This document shows, piece after piece, positions 16,668-24,839 of a stretch of 64,000 nt of DNA. Source of the DNA: Pseudomonas aylmerensis (GTDB taxonomy: Bacteria; Pseudomonadota; Gammaproteobacteria; Pseudomonadales; Pseudomonadaceae). The stretch is from positions 310,001 through 374,000 of the forward strand of contig NZ_MAUE01000026.1 of assembly GCF_001702265.1 (NCBI RefSeq), read 5' to 3'. The position numbers and the translations under genes are program-made. The notes under the pieces are model-generated. The model did no database searches, was not told where the DNA came from, and worked only from the letters and a program-made list of their open reading frames with translations. Numbering within the stretch: position 1 is the first letter of the stretch; each line of letters starts with the position of its first letter.

Positions 16668-18368
16668 ATGATTTCCCCCGTGAATCGACTGACCCTGGCG
16701 GTCGGCATGGTCATCGCGACCCTGGTCGGCCAGGCGGCGGCAGCCCCGGTCGCCCCCTCGGAAAACGTCACCATCAACCTGATCCGCCTGCTGGTGCAGC
16801 AAGGCGTGCTGACCCAGGACACCGCCAATGGGCTGATCGCCCAGGCCGAAAAGGAAGCCCAGCAGGCCCGTCAGGCGAATGCCGCGCCGGTGGTGGCCGC
16901 CGGCCCCACGGCAGCACCGGGTGATGTGCGGGTGCAGTACGTGCCGCAGGCGGTAAAAGATCAGATTCGTGATCAGGTCAAGGCCGAGGTCATGGCCACT
17001 GCCAAGCAGGAAAACTGGGCCCAGCCCAATACGTTCCCGGACTGGGTCTCGCGTATCACCTTTGACGGCGACATACGCCTGCGCGATGAATCGCGGTATT
17101 TCTCGGGCAACAACAGCAATGAAATCGTCGACTACGCCAAGCTCAACGACAGCGGCCCGTACGACACCAACAAAGACACCAACACCAAGTTGCCGCCGCT
17201 GCTCAACACCACCAAGGACCGCGAAAACCTGTTCCGCCTGCGCGCCCGCCTGGGCATGAAGGCGGTGATTTCGCCGGAATGGACTGCCGGTATCCGCATC
17301 GGCACCGGCTCCGACAATAACCCGGTGTCCACCACGCAGACCCTCGGCGGTGGCTTCGGCAAGAAGGATATCTGGCTCGACCAGGGCTACCTGAGCTGGA
17401 AGGCCACCCAAGACGTGACCCTCACGGCCGGGCGCTTCGCCAACCCGTTCTATTCCACCGACATGATGTATTCGGGCGACCTCAACTTCGATGGTATCGC
17501 CGCCAATTTCAACCATGCCCTGAACAGCGAATGGGGGCTGTTCGGCACCCTCGGCGCGTTCCCGGTGGAGTACACCTCCGACTCGGCCAGCAGCAACGGC
17601 TTCGACAAGGAGGACAGCGAAACCAAATGGCTGTTTGGCGGGCAGATCGGCGCCAACTGGAAGCTCAACCGCGGCAACAGCCTCAAGGGCGCGGTGGCGT
17701 ACTACCACTTCGACGACATCGAAGGTAAACGCTCCGGCGCCTGCGAACCCTGGGCCGGGCAGCCGGCGTGTGACAGCGACGGCTCGCGCCTGGCCTTCAT
17801 GCAAAAGGGCAACAGCGTGTTCCTGCTGCGCGATATCACCCCCAACCCGGCCACGCCCGGCCTGACCCCGCAACCGCAGTTTGTCGGCCTGGCGTCCAAG
17901 TTCGACGTGCTCGACCTCAACCTGGCGTGGGATGCCGAGTTGCCCAGCGACTTCAAGCTGCGCACCCAGGGCAACTTCATCCACAACCTGGCCTACGACA
18001 AGGGCGAGATGCTCAAGCGCAGCGAAGGCGAGATCGTCAACAACATCAACAGCAAGGGCCAGTTCGAAAGCGGTGGCAACGCGCTGATGGTGCAGATGAC
18101 CCTCGGCAGCGCGCTGGAGATGCGCAAGCGCGGCGACTGGAACGTGCTGGCTGGCTACAAGTACATCCAGCCCGACGCCTTGCCTGACGGTTTCAACGAT
18201 TCCTCGTTCCACTTGGGCGGCACCAATGCCAAGGGCTATTTCATCGGCGGCAACTACGGCATCGACAAGAACATCTACGCCAGTGCGCGTTGGTTGAGCG
18301 CGTCCGAAGTGTATGGCGCGCCGTTCGAAGTCGATGTGATGCAACTGGAACTCAACACGCGCTTTTGA
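16668..18368 (+). CDS. Putative outer-membrane porin of the Pdt cluster
   Basis: 566 residues. Signal peptide (LVGQAAAA), then a short helical region (LIRLLVQQGVLTQDTANGLI and a Gln/Ala-rich coil, ~35-70), then a long barrel domain with alternating amphipathic strands and terminal phenylalanine (LELNTRF). The layout fits the putative-porin family (PF16930-type). It lies 43 bases after the TonB-like gene with its own AGGAG site. A helical N-terminal extension may contact peptidoglycan or a partner. The position matches the gene after the TonB-like protein in the P. aeruginosa pdt region. Substrate unknown. Confidence 0.75.
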   Translation: MISPVNRLTLAVGMVIATLVGQAAAAPVAPSENVTINLIRLLVQQGVLTQDTANGLIAQAEKEAQQARQANAAPVVAAGPTAAPGDVRVQYVPQAVKDQIRDQVKAEVMATAKQENWAQPNTFPDWVSRITFDGDIRLRDESRYFSGNNSNEIVDYAKLNDSGPYDTNKDTNTKLPPLLNTTKDRENLFRLRARLGMKAVISPEWTAGIRIGTGSDNNPVSTTQTLGGGFGKKDIWLDQGYLSWKATQDVTLTAGRFANPFYSTDMMYSGDLNFDGIAANFNHALNSEWGLFGTLGAFPVEYTSDSASSNGFDKEDSETKWLFGGQIGANWKLNRGNSLKGAVAYYHFDDIEGKRSGACEPWAGQPACDSDGSRLAFMQKGNSVFLLRDITPNPATPGLTPQPQFVGLASKFDVLDLNLAWDAELPSDFKLRTQGNFIHNLAYDKGEMLKRSEGEIVNNINSKGQFESGGNALMVQMTLGSALEMRKRGDWNVLAGYKYIQPDALPDGFNDSSFHLGGTNAKGYFIGGNYGIDKNIYASARWLSASEVYGAPFEVDVMQLELNTRF

Positions 18369-18386
18369 TGCGCAGGGAGATGCCAC

Positions 18387-19013
18387 ATGAACACGCGAAT
18401 CTGCGGGCTGTTGTTGCTGCTGGTGGCCAGCGGCGCCTGCGCCGAAGGCATGGAGGAACGCCTGCGTACGCAACTGCGCAGCACCACCCAGCAATTACAG
18501 GCGCTGCAAAGCGAGCAGGCCCAGGCCAGTGCGGCGCGTGTCGCCGCTGAGGCCCAGGCCAAGCAGGCCCAGGCGCAAATCAAGCAACTGACGGCCGAGC
18601 TGGAAAAGGCCCGTGGCACGGCCGAGCAACTGGCCGGCCAGCAACAGAACCTGCACAGCCAGGCGCAAGCCCAGGTCGCGGCCAGCCATGAGCAGATCGG
18701 CAAGTTCAAGAAGGCGTATGAGGAACTGCTGGTCCTGGCCAAAGGCAAGGAAGCCGAGCGCGCCCGCTTGCAGGCACAGTTGAGCGAACGTGACACACAA
18801 GTGCAGCAATGTTCAGTCAAGAATCAACAGATGTACGGCGTGGCGCAGCAACTGCTCACGGCCTACGAAAAGATTGACGTGGCTGAGGTGATGAGTATTC
18901 GCCAGCCCTTCGCCAGCAGCGCGCGGGTCAAGTTCGAGGAACTGGCCCAGGGCTTTGGCGACGATCTCTACAAGAGCCGTTTCGATGCGCCCCAGGCGGG
19001 CGTCAACCATTGA
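18387..19013 (+). CDS. Exported coiled-coil protein
   Basis: 208 residues. A signal peptide (LLLLLVASGACAEG) is followed by a long Ala/Gln/Glu-rich coiled coil (~30-145, e.g. QARASAARVAAEAQAK-like heptads) and a compact C-terminal part (VAQQLLTAYEKIDVAEVMSI). Not a clear lipoprotein: the cysteine does not sit in a good lipobox. It follows the porin after 18 bases. The coiled coil suggests a periplasmic scaffold or adaptor for the secretion/energy complex; no specific function can be claimed. Confidence 0.7.
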   Translation: MNTRICGLLLLLVASGACAEGMEERLRTQLRSTTQQLQALQSEQAQASAARVAAEAQAKQAQAQIKQLTAELEKARGTAEQLAGQQQNLHSQAQAQVAASHEQIGKFKKAYEELLVLAKGKEAERARLQAQLSERDTQVQQCSVKNQQMYGVAQQLLTAYEKIDVAEVMSIRQPFASSARVKFEELAQGFGDDLYKSRFDAPQAGVNH

Positions 19014-19032
19014 TCACAAGGAAGAACCGCAC

Positions 19033-19500
19033 ATGAACGAATTGATCACCAGCGTCACCCCCCAGAGCCTCACCGAGTTGCTGCAGGAAGCCGGCTACCG
19101 GGTCAACCAGAGCGAACAGAACGGCATCGTGCAATTGCTCAGCGCCAGCCAGGGCATCGGCTTTGCCGTGCGCTTCGGCAACCCGGCGGCGGAGCAGGGC
19201 GGCTACGTGGACTTCACCTACAGCTGCGCACTGCGCGTGCAGGGCGAGTTGCCCGAAGGCCTGGCCCAGGTGTGGAACGCCTCGCGGCGCTTTGCGCGGT
19301 TGTCGCTGCAGGGCGAGTTCTTGCTGATGGAAATGGACGTGGTGGTGGCCGGCGTCGGCGCCACGCACCTGCGCAGCCAGCTGGAATTGTGGGACCGCTT
19401 GCTGCAGGAATTCATCGTCTACCTGCGTGAATACAGCCAGCAGGCCGCGCAGTTGCAGGCCCAGGCTGCGGCGGTCGGCGAAGAGGCGCCCGTCCTGTGA
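19033..19500 (+). CDS. YbjN-like domain protein
   Basis: 155 residues from the ATG at 19033 (AAGGAAGA upstream), no signal peptide. The sequence has the YbjN pattern: an N-terminal LTELLQEAGYRVNQ segment, then an alternating sheet region (IGFAVRFGNPA, YVDFTYSCALRVQG), then WNASRRFARLSLQGEFLLMEMDV and a C-terminal helix. The family resembles type III secretion chaperones in fold, so a cytoplasmic chaperone role is plausible. Its stop overlaps the GTG start of the isomerase gene (GTGA). Confidence 0.75.
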   Translation: MNELITSVTPQSLTELLQEAGYRVNQSEQNGIVQLLSASQGIGFAVRFGNPAAEQGGYVDFTYSCALRVQGELPEGLAQVWNASRRFARLSLQGEFLLMEMDVVVAGVGATHLRSQLELWDRLLQEFIVYLREYSQQAAQLQAQAAAVGEEAPVL

Positions 19501-20438
19501 AGAAGCCAACCCTGATGGTCGGCGCCGGCGCGCTGGCGGTGCTGGTGGTGGCCGTGGCGCTGTGCCTGCGTCCGGGCAGCGACCCGGTGGCTGCCCAGCA
19601 ACCGGCACCGCTGCTCGATCCGGCGCCGGCCGGGCCCGCGGTGGCGCGCCTGGGCAATCAGCAGATCGACCTGGTCGAACTCAAGAGCGTGCTGGCGAGC
19701 CTGCCAGCCGAGTCTCGCGAGCAACTGCGTGGCAACCGTGGCGCGTTGGAAACCTGGATTCGCTCACGGCTGGCGCAAAAGGCCGTGCTCGAACAGGCCG
19801 ACGCCCAAGGCTGGCGCCAGCGCCCGCAGGTGGAGCAGCAGACCCGCGCCGCCACCGAGCAGATCGTGTTCCGCGACTACATGCTCTCGGTCAGCCAGGT
19901 GCCGGCGGACTACCCCAGCGCGGCTGAATTGCAGCAGGCCTACGACAGCGGCAAGGCGCAATGGGTGACGCCGCCGCTGTACCGGGTGAGCCAGATTTTC
20001 CTCGCGGTGAATGACCCGCAAAACCTCGACACGGTGCGCCGCCAGGCCCAGGAACTGAGCCGCCGGGCACAGGCCGCACCGGGGGATTTCGCCACCCTGG
20101 CCAACCAGTTTTCCCAGGACCCGGAGACCGCTGCGCGCGGCGGTGATTCGGGCCTGCAGCCGCTGCAGCAACTGGTGCCCGAGGTGCGCGGCGCGGTGTC
20201 GCGGCTCAAGGTCGGCGCGGTATCGGACGCGGTGCAGAGTGCGGCGGGCTTTCATGTGCTCAAGCTCACCGGCCAACAGCCGGCGCGCACCGCCAGCCTC
20301 GACGAACTGCGCGAACGCCTGACCCAGGCCCTGCGTGCCCAACGTCAGGAACAGATCGCCAAGGCCTACCTGGAAGGCATGCTCAACACCGCGACCTTGA
20401 GTATCGACGGTGCCGAGTTGAACAAAGTGCTGGAGTAA
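19497..20438 (+). CDS. PpiC-type peptidyl-prolyl cis-trans isomerase
   Basis: 313 residues starting with GTG in a GTGA overlap with the gene before. One N-terminal membrane anchor or uncleaved signal (residues ~6-25), a SurA/PrsA-like helical region (~45-135), then a parvulin domain (VTPPLYRVSQIFLAV, FATLANQFSQDPETAARGGD, GAVSDAVQSAAGFHVLKLTG, ~155-265) and a C-terminal helix. It should act in the periplasm, most simply folding the exoprotein or barrel proteins made by this cluster. It appears to be the last gene of the unit. Confidence 0.88.
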   Translation: MKKPTLMVGAGALAVLVVAVALCLRPGSDPVAAQQPAPLLDPAPAGPAVARLGNQQIDLVELKSVLASLPAESREQLRGNRGALETWIRSRLAQKAVLEQADAQGWRQRPQVEQQTRAATEQIVFRDYMLSVSQVPADYPSAAELQQAYDSGKAQWVTPPLYRVSQIFLAVNDPQNLDTVRRQAQELSRRAQAAPGDFATLANQFSQDPETAARGGDSGLQPLQQLVPEVRGAVSRLKVGAVSDAVQSAAGFHVLKLTGQQPARTASLDELRERLTQALRAQRQEQIAKAYLEGMLNTATLSIDGAELNKVLE

Positions 20439-20488
20439 CCCGCGACCACCCGCATTGGATGCACCGACCGACAGACAGGGAGTCTCAC

Positions 20489-21466
20489 ATGGCATTACTG
20501 GAACCGTCCGGCCAACAAGGGCCTTCAACCTATCGCGCGCCATCCGAGTCACGTGGCGCCTGGCTGGCCCTGGCCGCCGAGATCGACCCGGAGGTGGCGC
20601 GCTACTTCCTGGTCAGTGCGCGCTGCGGCTGTTTCATGCAGGCCGCGCGCAGCTTGAATATCAAGGCGACGCTGCTGCGCAAGCGCCTGGCGCAGCTGGA
20701 GGAGCACCTGCGCCATGCGTTGTTCAGTTATCAGGGCAACGGCCTGGTGCTCAGCCGCGACGGCTTGCAGTTGCAGGCCCAGTTGGTAGCCCTGGCCCAC
20801 GAGCGGCGCCTGCCGGTGCTGGAACAGCCGCTGATTCGCCTGGCGGTGGCCGAGCCGATCCTGCACGACATCCTCGGCCGTGACCTGATTGCCTTGCTGC
20901 GCCGCAACGCCAGCGTGCGCCTGGAGATCATCTCCCTCGACAGCCAATTGTCCCTGCAAGCGGTGGACGTCGATGTGGTGGTGTGGCTCTCCGACACCGA
21001 CGGCCCGGTGCCCGGCCCGAGCTTCGCCACCGAAGCGCCACGGGCCCTGGCCCGCCTGGAATATTTGCCGCATATCGCCAAGCGCTATTCGCGCCAGACC
21101 ACGCGCCCGGACAGCGTCGACGACCTGAATGACTACATGCTGGTGCAATGGCAACCCGATGCACAGGTCGACGCCCTGCAGCCGTGGAACCAAGTGGTGG
21201 AGCAACGCCTGGCGGCGGTGGTGCAGGTGCAGGCCTATTCGCTGATGCTGGAGATGATCCGCTGCGGCGCCTGCATCGGTTTGCTGCCGCACTACATGAG
21301 CAGTTTCGACCGTGGGCTGGTGGCACTGCCGGGGTTGCTGGCCGACAGCATGCAACGCCAGGTGTGGCTGGCGGTGAATGCGCAGGTGCAGCATGCGCAG
21401 GCGGTGCAGATGATTGTCGAGTTGATCGTCAGCACGTTTGAGGGGCGGCGGGAGTGGTTTGGCTGA
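20489..21466 (+). CDS. LysR-type transcriptional regulator
   Basis: 325 residues from the ATG at 20489, which has CAGGGAG upstream; an earlier ATG at 20459 lacks one. The helix-turn-helix is at ~25-80 (FLVSARCGCFMQAARSLNIKATLLRKRLAQLEE), preceded by a ~25-residue extension not usual in LysR proteins. The C-terminal part has the substrate-binding fold (LIRLAVAEPI, ISLDSQLSLQAVDVDVVVWL). The wing shows a normal LysR pattern but the recognition helix reads KATLLRKRLAQLE. It begins 50 bases after the PpiC gene and may control the Pdt cluster. Confidence 0.82.
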   Translation: MALLEPSGQQGPSTYRAPSESRGAWLALAAEIDPEVARYFLVSARCGCFMQAARSLNIKATLLRKRLAQLEEHLRHALFSYQGNGLVLSRDGLQLQAQLVALAHERRLPVLEQPLIRLAVAEPILHDILGRDLIALLRRNASVRLEIISLDSQLSLQAVDVDVVVWLSDTDGPVPGPSFATEAPRALARLEYLPHIAKRYSRQTTRPDSVDDLNDYMLVQWQPDAQVDALQPWNQVVEQRLAAVVQVQAYSLMLEMIRCGACIGLLPHYMSSFDRGLVALPGLLADSMQRQVWLAVNAQVQHAQAVQMIVELIVSTFEGRREWFG

Positions 21467-21516
21467 GTGCCTATCCGTGTCCAGGTAGCGGCTGCTGGCG
21501 GTCGCGCGCTCAGAGC

Positions 21517-21572
21517 GGGTGTGCCTGATGGATCGAGGTGCCTGCATCGCAGGCAAGCCAGCGCCCACAGAA
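21517..21572. repeat. REP-like dispersed repeat, copy B
   Basis: Near-copy of the 5288-5345 sequence in the same orientation: GTGTGCCTGATG, CGAGGTGCCTGCATCGC and GGCAAGCC are all kept. It lies between two convergent LysR genes. Confidence 0.6.
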
Positions 21573-21579
21573 AGGCTGA

Positions 21580-22446
21580 TCAGCGTTGCAACACGCCACG
21601 AAAGGTCGCACTCAGGGCCCGCAAGGTTTCCCGCGAACGCGTGTCGCTGATGCGGCTATGGAGCACCACCTCACTCACGGCCAAGGCCGGCAAGCCGTAT
21701 TGCTCGCTCACCTCTACCGCTCCGGCCGGGGCCACGCGGTGGGCGAGGGCAGCGACGCCCAATCCGGCGGTGACTGCCGCACCCACGGCCATCACCCCGC
21801 CACCGACAAATACCTCGGTCCAGTCGATACACGCCGCATCCAGTGCGCGCGTCGCCACGTGCCGCACGCCGCAGGGCGCGGCCATGGTTGCCATGCGCAG
21901 CGGCGTGCCGGGGCGGTGTTGCCAGGTGGGCGCGGCGAACCAGCCAAAGCGTTCCACCGCCAGTACTTCGCCGTCCTGGCGCTCGCCCTCATTGCGCACG
22001 ATCACCGCGTCCAGCTCATTGCGGTCGAAGGCGGCCACCAGGTCGCGGGAGGACGCGATACGTACTTCAAGGATCACCAAAGGGTCATAGGCAGCCAGGC
22101 GGCTGAGCCAGGTTGGCAGGTCGGGGCCGGCCACATGGTCGCTGATGCCGATCACCAGGCGCCGGGGCGCTTGGTTGCCCATATCGCCCAGTGCGCGTTC
22201 GTGGGCATTGAGCAGGGCGCGCGCGGCGACGATAAAGTGCTCGCCCTGGGGTGACAGCCGCACATGGCGCGGCGTGCGCTCCAGCAAGCGATAGCCCAGG
22301 CGTTCCTCCAGGCGCTTGAGCTTGAGGCTGATGGCGGCCTGGGAGGTGTCGAGGGCTGCGGCGGCGCGGGTGAAACTGGCGAAGTCGGCGACCAGCACAA
22401 AGGCCTGCACGGTGTCGATATCCAGCGGTTTGGGCGTGTCAGTCAT
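21580..22446 (-). CDS. LysR-type transcriptional regulator
   Basis: 288 residues from the ATG at 22446, which has AAGGA six bases before it. Standard LysR helix-turn-helix near the N-terminus (VADFASFTRAAAALDTSQAA, then LKLKRLEERLG) and an effector domain (PRRLVIGISDHVAGPDLP onward). It is divergent from the DUF4865 gene with under 100 bases between, the usual layout of a LysR regulator and its target. Confidence 0.88.
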   Translation of the reverse strand: MTDTPKPLDIDTVQAFVLVADFASFTRAAAALDTSQAAISLKLKRLEERLGYRLLERTPRHVRLSPQGEHFIVAARALLNAHERALGDMGNQAPRRLVIGISDHVAGPDLPTWLSRLAAYDPLVILEVRIASSRDLVAAFDRNELDAVIVRNEGERQDGEVLAVERFGWFAAPTWQHRPGTPLRMATMAAPCGVRHVATRALDAACIDWTEVFVGGGVMAVGAAVTAGLGVAALAHRVAPAGAVEVSEQYGLPALAVSEVVLHSRISDTRSRETLRALSATFRGVLQR

Positions 22447-22539
22447 ATCCAATCCTTATCGCACATATATCGGCTGATATCTTGTTGAAATCATCGGCGC
22501 TGCGCAAGCTGAACCCTCAACTTGCACGGGAGCTTCTTC

Positions 22540-23079
22540 ATGTTTGCCAAACAGTATTCACACCGCTTGCCTGCCGACTACGACATGGCCGTGATCCGCC
22601 GCCGCGCCGCGCAATTGGGGCCGTTGTGGGATCACGCCGAAGGGTTGCTGTTCAAGGCGTTTATCGCCCAGGAGCACGCAGGCAAAGTGTATGCCTCGGT
22701 GTATCTATGGTCCGACCCGCTGCAGGCCGCCGATTTTCTGCTCGGAGAGCGCTTTCAGAAGGTGCTCGACAGCTTCGGCCGTCCGTATATCGAGAGCTGG
22801 TTGCCGCTGGATGTGCAACGTGGGCCGGCGCAGACCGCGCTGAGTCTGTACCGCGAGGAATGGGCGTTGGAGCCGGGGGCGGACAGGGCGGCGATCCTGG
22901 CCGAGGAGAAAAGTCGCAACCAGCAGTTGGCGGATAGCGGCGACACCTTTGCGGTGTTCCTCGCGCTGGATGTGCAGGCCTGGCGGCTGGTACGGATCAC
23001 CTTGTCGGCCAAGGCGTTGCAGGCGGACCATCCCGGGACGGGCTACCAGGTGTTTTACCTGGCCCATCCCGGGATTTGA
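22540..23079 (+). CDS. DUF4865 family protein
   Basis: 179 residues from the ATG at 22540 (GGGAGC upstream). The pattern MxxKQYxHRLPADYDMxxIRRR and a later FYLAHPGI-type ending match what I know as DUF4865, a small cytoplasmic family often beside LysR genes and oxidoreductases. No catalytic motif can be assigned. It is divergent from the LysR gene at 21580-22446 and probably its target; it converges on cbtA with one base between stops. Confidence 0.7.
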   Translation: MFAKQYSHRLPADYDMAVIRRRAAQLGPLWDHAEGLLFKAFIAQEHAGKVYASVYLWSDPLQAADFLLGERFQKVLDSFGRPYIESWLPLDVQRGPAQTALSLYREEWALEPGADRAAILAEEKSRNQQLADSGDTFAVFLALDVQAWRLVRITLSAKALQADHPGTGYQVFYLAHPGI

Positions 23080-23080
23080 C

Positions 23081-23809
23081 TCAGGAGTTGAATCGGGCTT
23101 TTGGCTGGCTGAGCTTGCGCTCGGCCACCGCCCCGAACACCAGGCCCAGGGTGGTCCACAGCACCAACTGGATGCCCAACGAGGCCACGCGAAATTTCCA
23201 CAGCAGCACGGCCGAGAATTGCTCCGGCACTTCGTTGATCACCGGGAACAGGCTGCCGGCCACTGCGACGATCACGATGTACAGCGCCACGCCGAGGATC
23301 GCGCCGCTCCACACGCCACGGCGGGCAATCAGCTTGCGCGCGGCGTTGATCGCGATCACCGCCGCCGCCACCGACACCAGCAGCATCAGGAAGAACAGCC
23401 TGGTGCGCTGTGCAATGGTCTGCGGGTCCCCCACCGAAGGCGGGTTGGCCGGGTATTTGAGCCCGGGCACCAGGATCAGCGTCACAAAGGCCGCCAATGC
23501 CAGCAGCGCCGCCAGGCCGCGCGGGCCGACCTTGCCGATGCGGCCCAGGGCGTAGGCGAACACCAGGGCGAAGAGGCCACCCAGGGACACGCTGTAGACC
23601 ACCACGCCGGTGAACAGGCCGAAGGTACTTTGCACCTCGCGGCTCACCAGTTCTTCTTCCGGCGCATCGCCGTGCATCTGTGCCATCTGGTCTTCAAAGG
23701 CGATGGCCTTGTCGATCTGCGGCTCGCCGAAGGTCTTGGCGAAACCGAAGGCCAACACGCCGGCGAGCAGGCCCACCAGCATCCCGCGTACGAGTAATTG
23801 CCCTGTCAT
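23081..23809 (-). CDS. cbtA: CbtA, cobalt transporter subunit
   Basis: 242 residues with about five to six membrane segments (ML VGLLAGVLAFGFAKTFGEP at the N-terminus; others near 65-85, 98-115, 135-155, 168-190, 212-232). The loop with FEDQ, HGD and EEELVSREVQ followed by GLFTG is typical of CbtA. Together with CbtB it is predicted to take up cobalt for cobalamin synthesis. It follows cbtB by 19 bases and both sit behind a cobalamin riboswitch, which supports the assignment. Confidence 0.88.
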   Translation of the reverse strand: MTGQLLVRGMLVGLLAGVLAFGFAKTFGEPQIDKAIAFEDQMAQMHGDAPEEELVSREVQSTFGLFTGVVVYSVSLGGLFALVFAYALGRIGKVGPRGLAALLALAAFVTLILVPGLKYPANPPSVGDPQTIAQRTRLFFLMLLVSVAAAVIAINAARKLIARRGVWSGAILGVALYIVIVAVAGSLFPVINEVPEQFSAVLLWKFRVASLGIQLVLWTTLGLVFGAVAERKLSQPKARFNS

Positions 23810-23828
23810 GGTGTGTCTCCCTTATGAA

Positions 23829-24041
23829 TTAATGGCAGGGGAAACCCAGCAGGTGGCGACCGTCGTGCACAAACTCGTGCACGTACATGCCCTTGAACAC
23901 CGCAGTGGCGCCTTGCTCGGCACCGACGAAGTAAATCGCCAGCATCAGCAGCAGGCCGCCGAAGATCGCCCAGGGCAGGATTTCGCCCAGCGGGATCGTC
24001 GGCACATAAACATCAGGATGGGTTGCAGCAGTGTTAGCCAT
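23829..24041 (-). CDS. cbtB: CbtB, small cobalt transporter subunit
   Basis: 70 residues, one transmembrane helix (~residues 22-42) and a histidine-rich C-terminus (VHEFVHDGRHLLGFPCH) that is the hallmark of CbtB and probably binds metal. The ATG at 24041 is preceded by GGAGG, downstream of the riboswitch. First gene of the cbtBA pair. Confidence 0.92.
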   Translation of the reverse strand: MANTAATHPDVYVPTIPLGEILPWAIFGGLLLMLAIYFVGAEQGATAVFKGMYVHEFVHDGRHLLGFPCH

Positions 24042-24084
24042 GAGAACCTCCAGGGATGACGCGTCCCGAAATGGATAGCGAAGG

Positions 24085-24200
24085 GGCTGAAACAGGGTCT
24101 GGCTTACGGCTATTGGGCCGAATACAGTGGCGCGACCGCGCCGGAATCGAACCGGCTTCCTCTTTCATGTTCGTTGTAACATGTTGAAACAACTTCGCCA
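24085..24200 (-). promoter_or_regulatory. Cobalamin riboswitch controlling cbtBA
   Basis: On the minus strand the leader shows GGAAGCCGGT, ATTCCGGC, then GCGGTCGCGCCACTGTA, the conserved core of the B12 riboswitch, and later a B12-box variant GTAAGCCAGACCCTG. A small hairpin (GGGACGCGTCATCCC) lies just before the GGAGG site of cbtB, so control of translation is likely. Binding of cobalamin would switch off cobalt uptake. Ends are approximate. Confidence 0.88.
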
Positions 24201-24239
24201 GTCTACGCTGACTGCGCGCTGAAACAGAGTGAAATTGTG

Positions 24240-24830
24240 ATGCAGGCCACCCGTCTGACCCTTATCTGCCATGCCATCACGCCCCTGCAAAAGCAGGGGC
24301 GCTTTCCCGATGACGAATCGGTGGCGATGGACTGGCAAGCTGCCGCGTCATCGCTGGCCGGGCGCTACCCGAAAAACCTGCGCCTGCTCTGCGCACCCGA
24401 GGCTCGCGCCCGGCAGACGGCGGGTTTGTTCGGCAGCGCGCCGGTGATTGAAGAAGCCCTGCGCGATGGCAACTTCGGCGATTGGAAGGGCCAGGCCATC
24501 AGCCAGTTGGATCATGGCCAGTTGCAGGACTGGATGACCAACAGTGCCAGTGCGCCCCACGGTGGCGAGTCGGTCGAGCAGATTTGCGCACGCGTGGCAC
24601 AGTGGATGAAAACCCTCGAAACACAGCCCGGGCACGTAGTGGCTATCACCCATCCCTTTGTCATCCGCGCCGCGATGCTGTACGTGTTGCAGTTGCCCGT
24701 CGCGATGTTCTACCGGATCGACGTCGAGCCACTCTGCGCCACCGAACTGCGCTTCAACACTGTCTGGCGCCTGCGCCTGGAAACTCACGCCTGGCCGCAT
24801 GAACATGGCAAAATCCACGCCCCGCACTGA
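24240..24830 (+). CDS. Histidine-phosphatase superfamily protein with altered RHG motif
   Basis: About 196 residues; the start may be the GTG at 24237 or the ATG at 24240. The fold is phosphoglycerate mutase-like: LTLICHAITP in place of LxxxRHGET, CAPEARARQTA, DGNFGDWKGQ, HGGESVEQICARV and VVAITHPFVIRAAM. The second catalytic histidine (THP) is present, but the arginine before the first one is cysteine and the following glycine is alanine. Divergent from the riboswitch-controlled cbtBA genes and 9 bases before cobF, so a link to cobalamin metabolism (CobC-like) is likely; activity is uncertain. Confidence 0.78.
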   Translation: MQATRLTLICHAITPLQKQGRFPDDESVAMDWQAAASSLAGRYPKNLRLLCAPEARARQTAGLFGSAPVIEEALRDGNFGDWKGQAISQLDHGQLQDWMTNSASAPHGGESVEQICARVAQWMKTLETQPGHVVAITHPFVIRAAMLYVLQLPVAMFYRIDVEPLCATELRFNTVWRLRLETHAWPHEHGKIHAPH

Positions 24831-24839
24831 GAGCAACCC

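Noticed and set aside
24121-24180. GGTTCGATTCC on the minus strand, like a tRNA T-arm
   Set aside because: No acceptor or anticodon stem fits; the sequence is part of the cobalamin riboswitch core, followed by GCCACTG.
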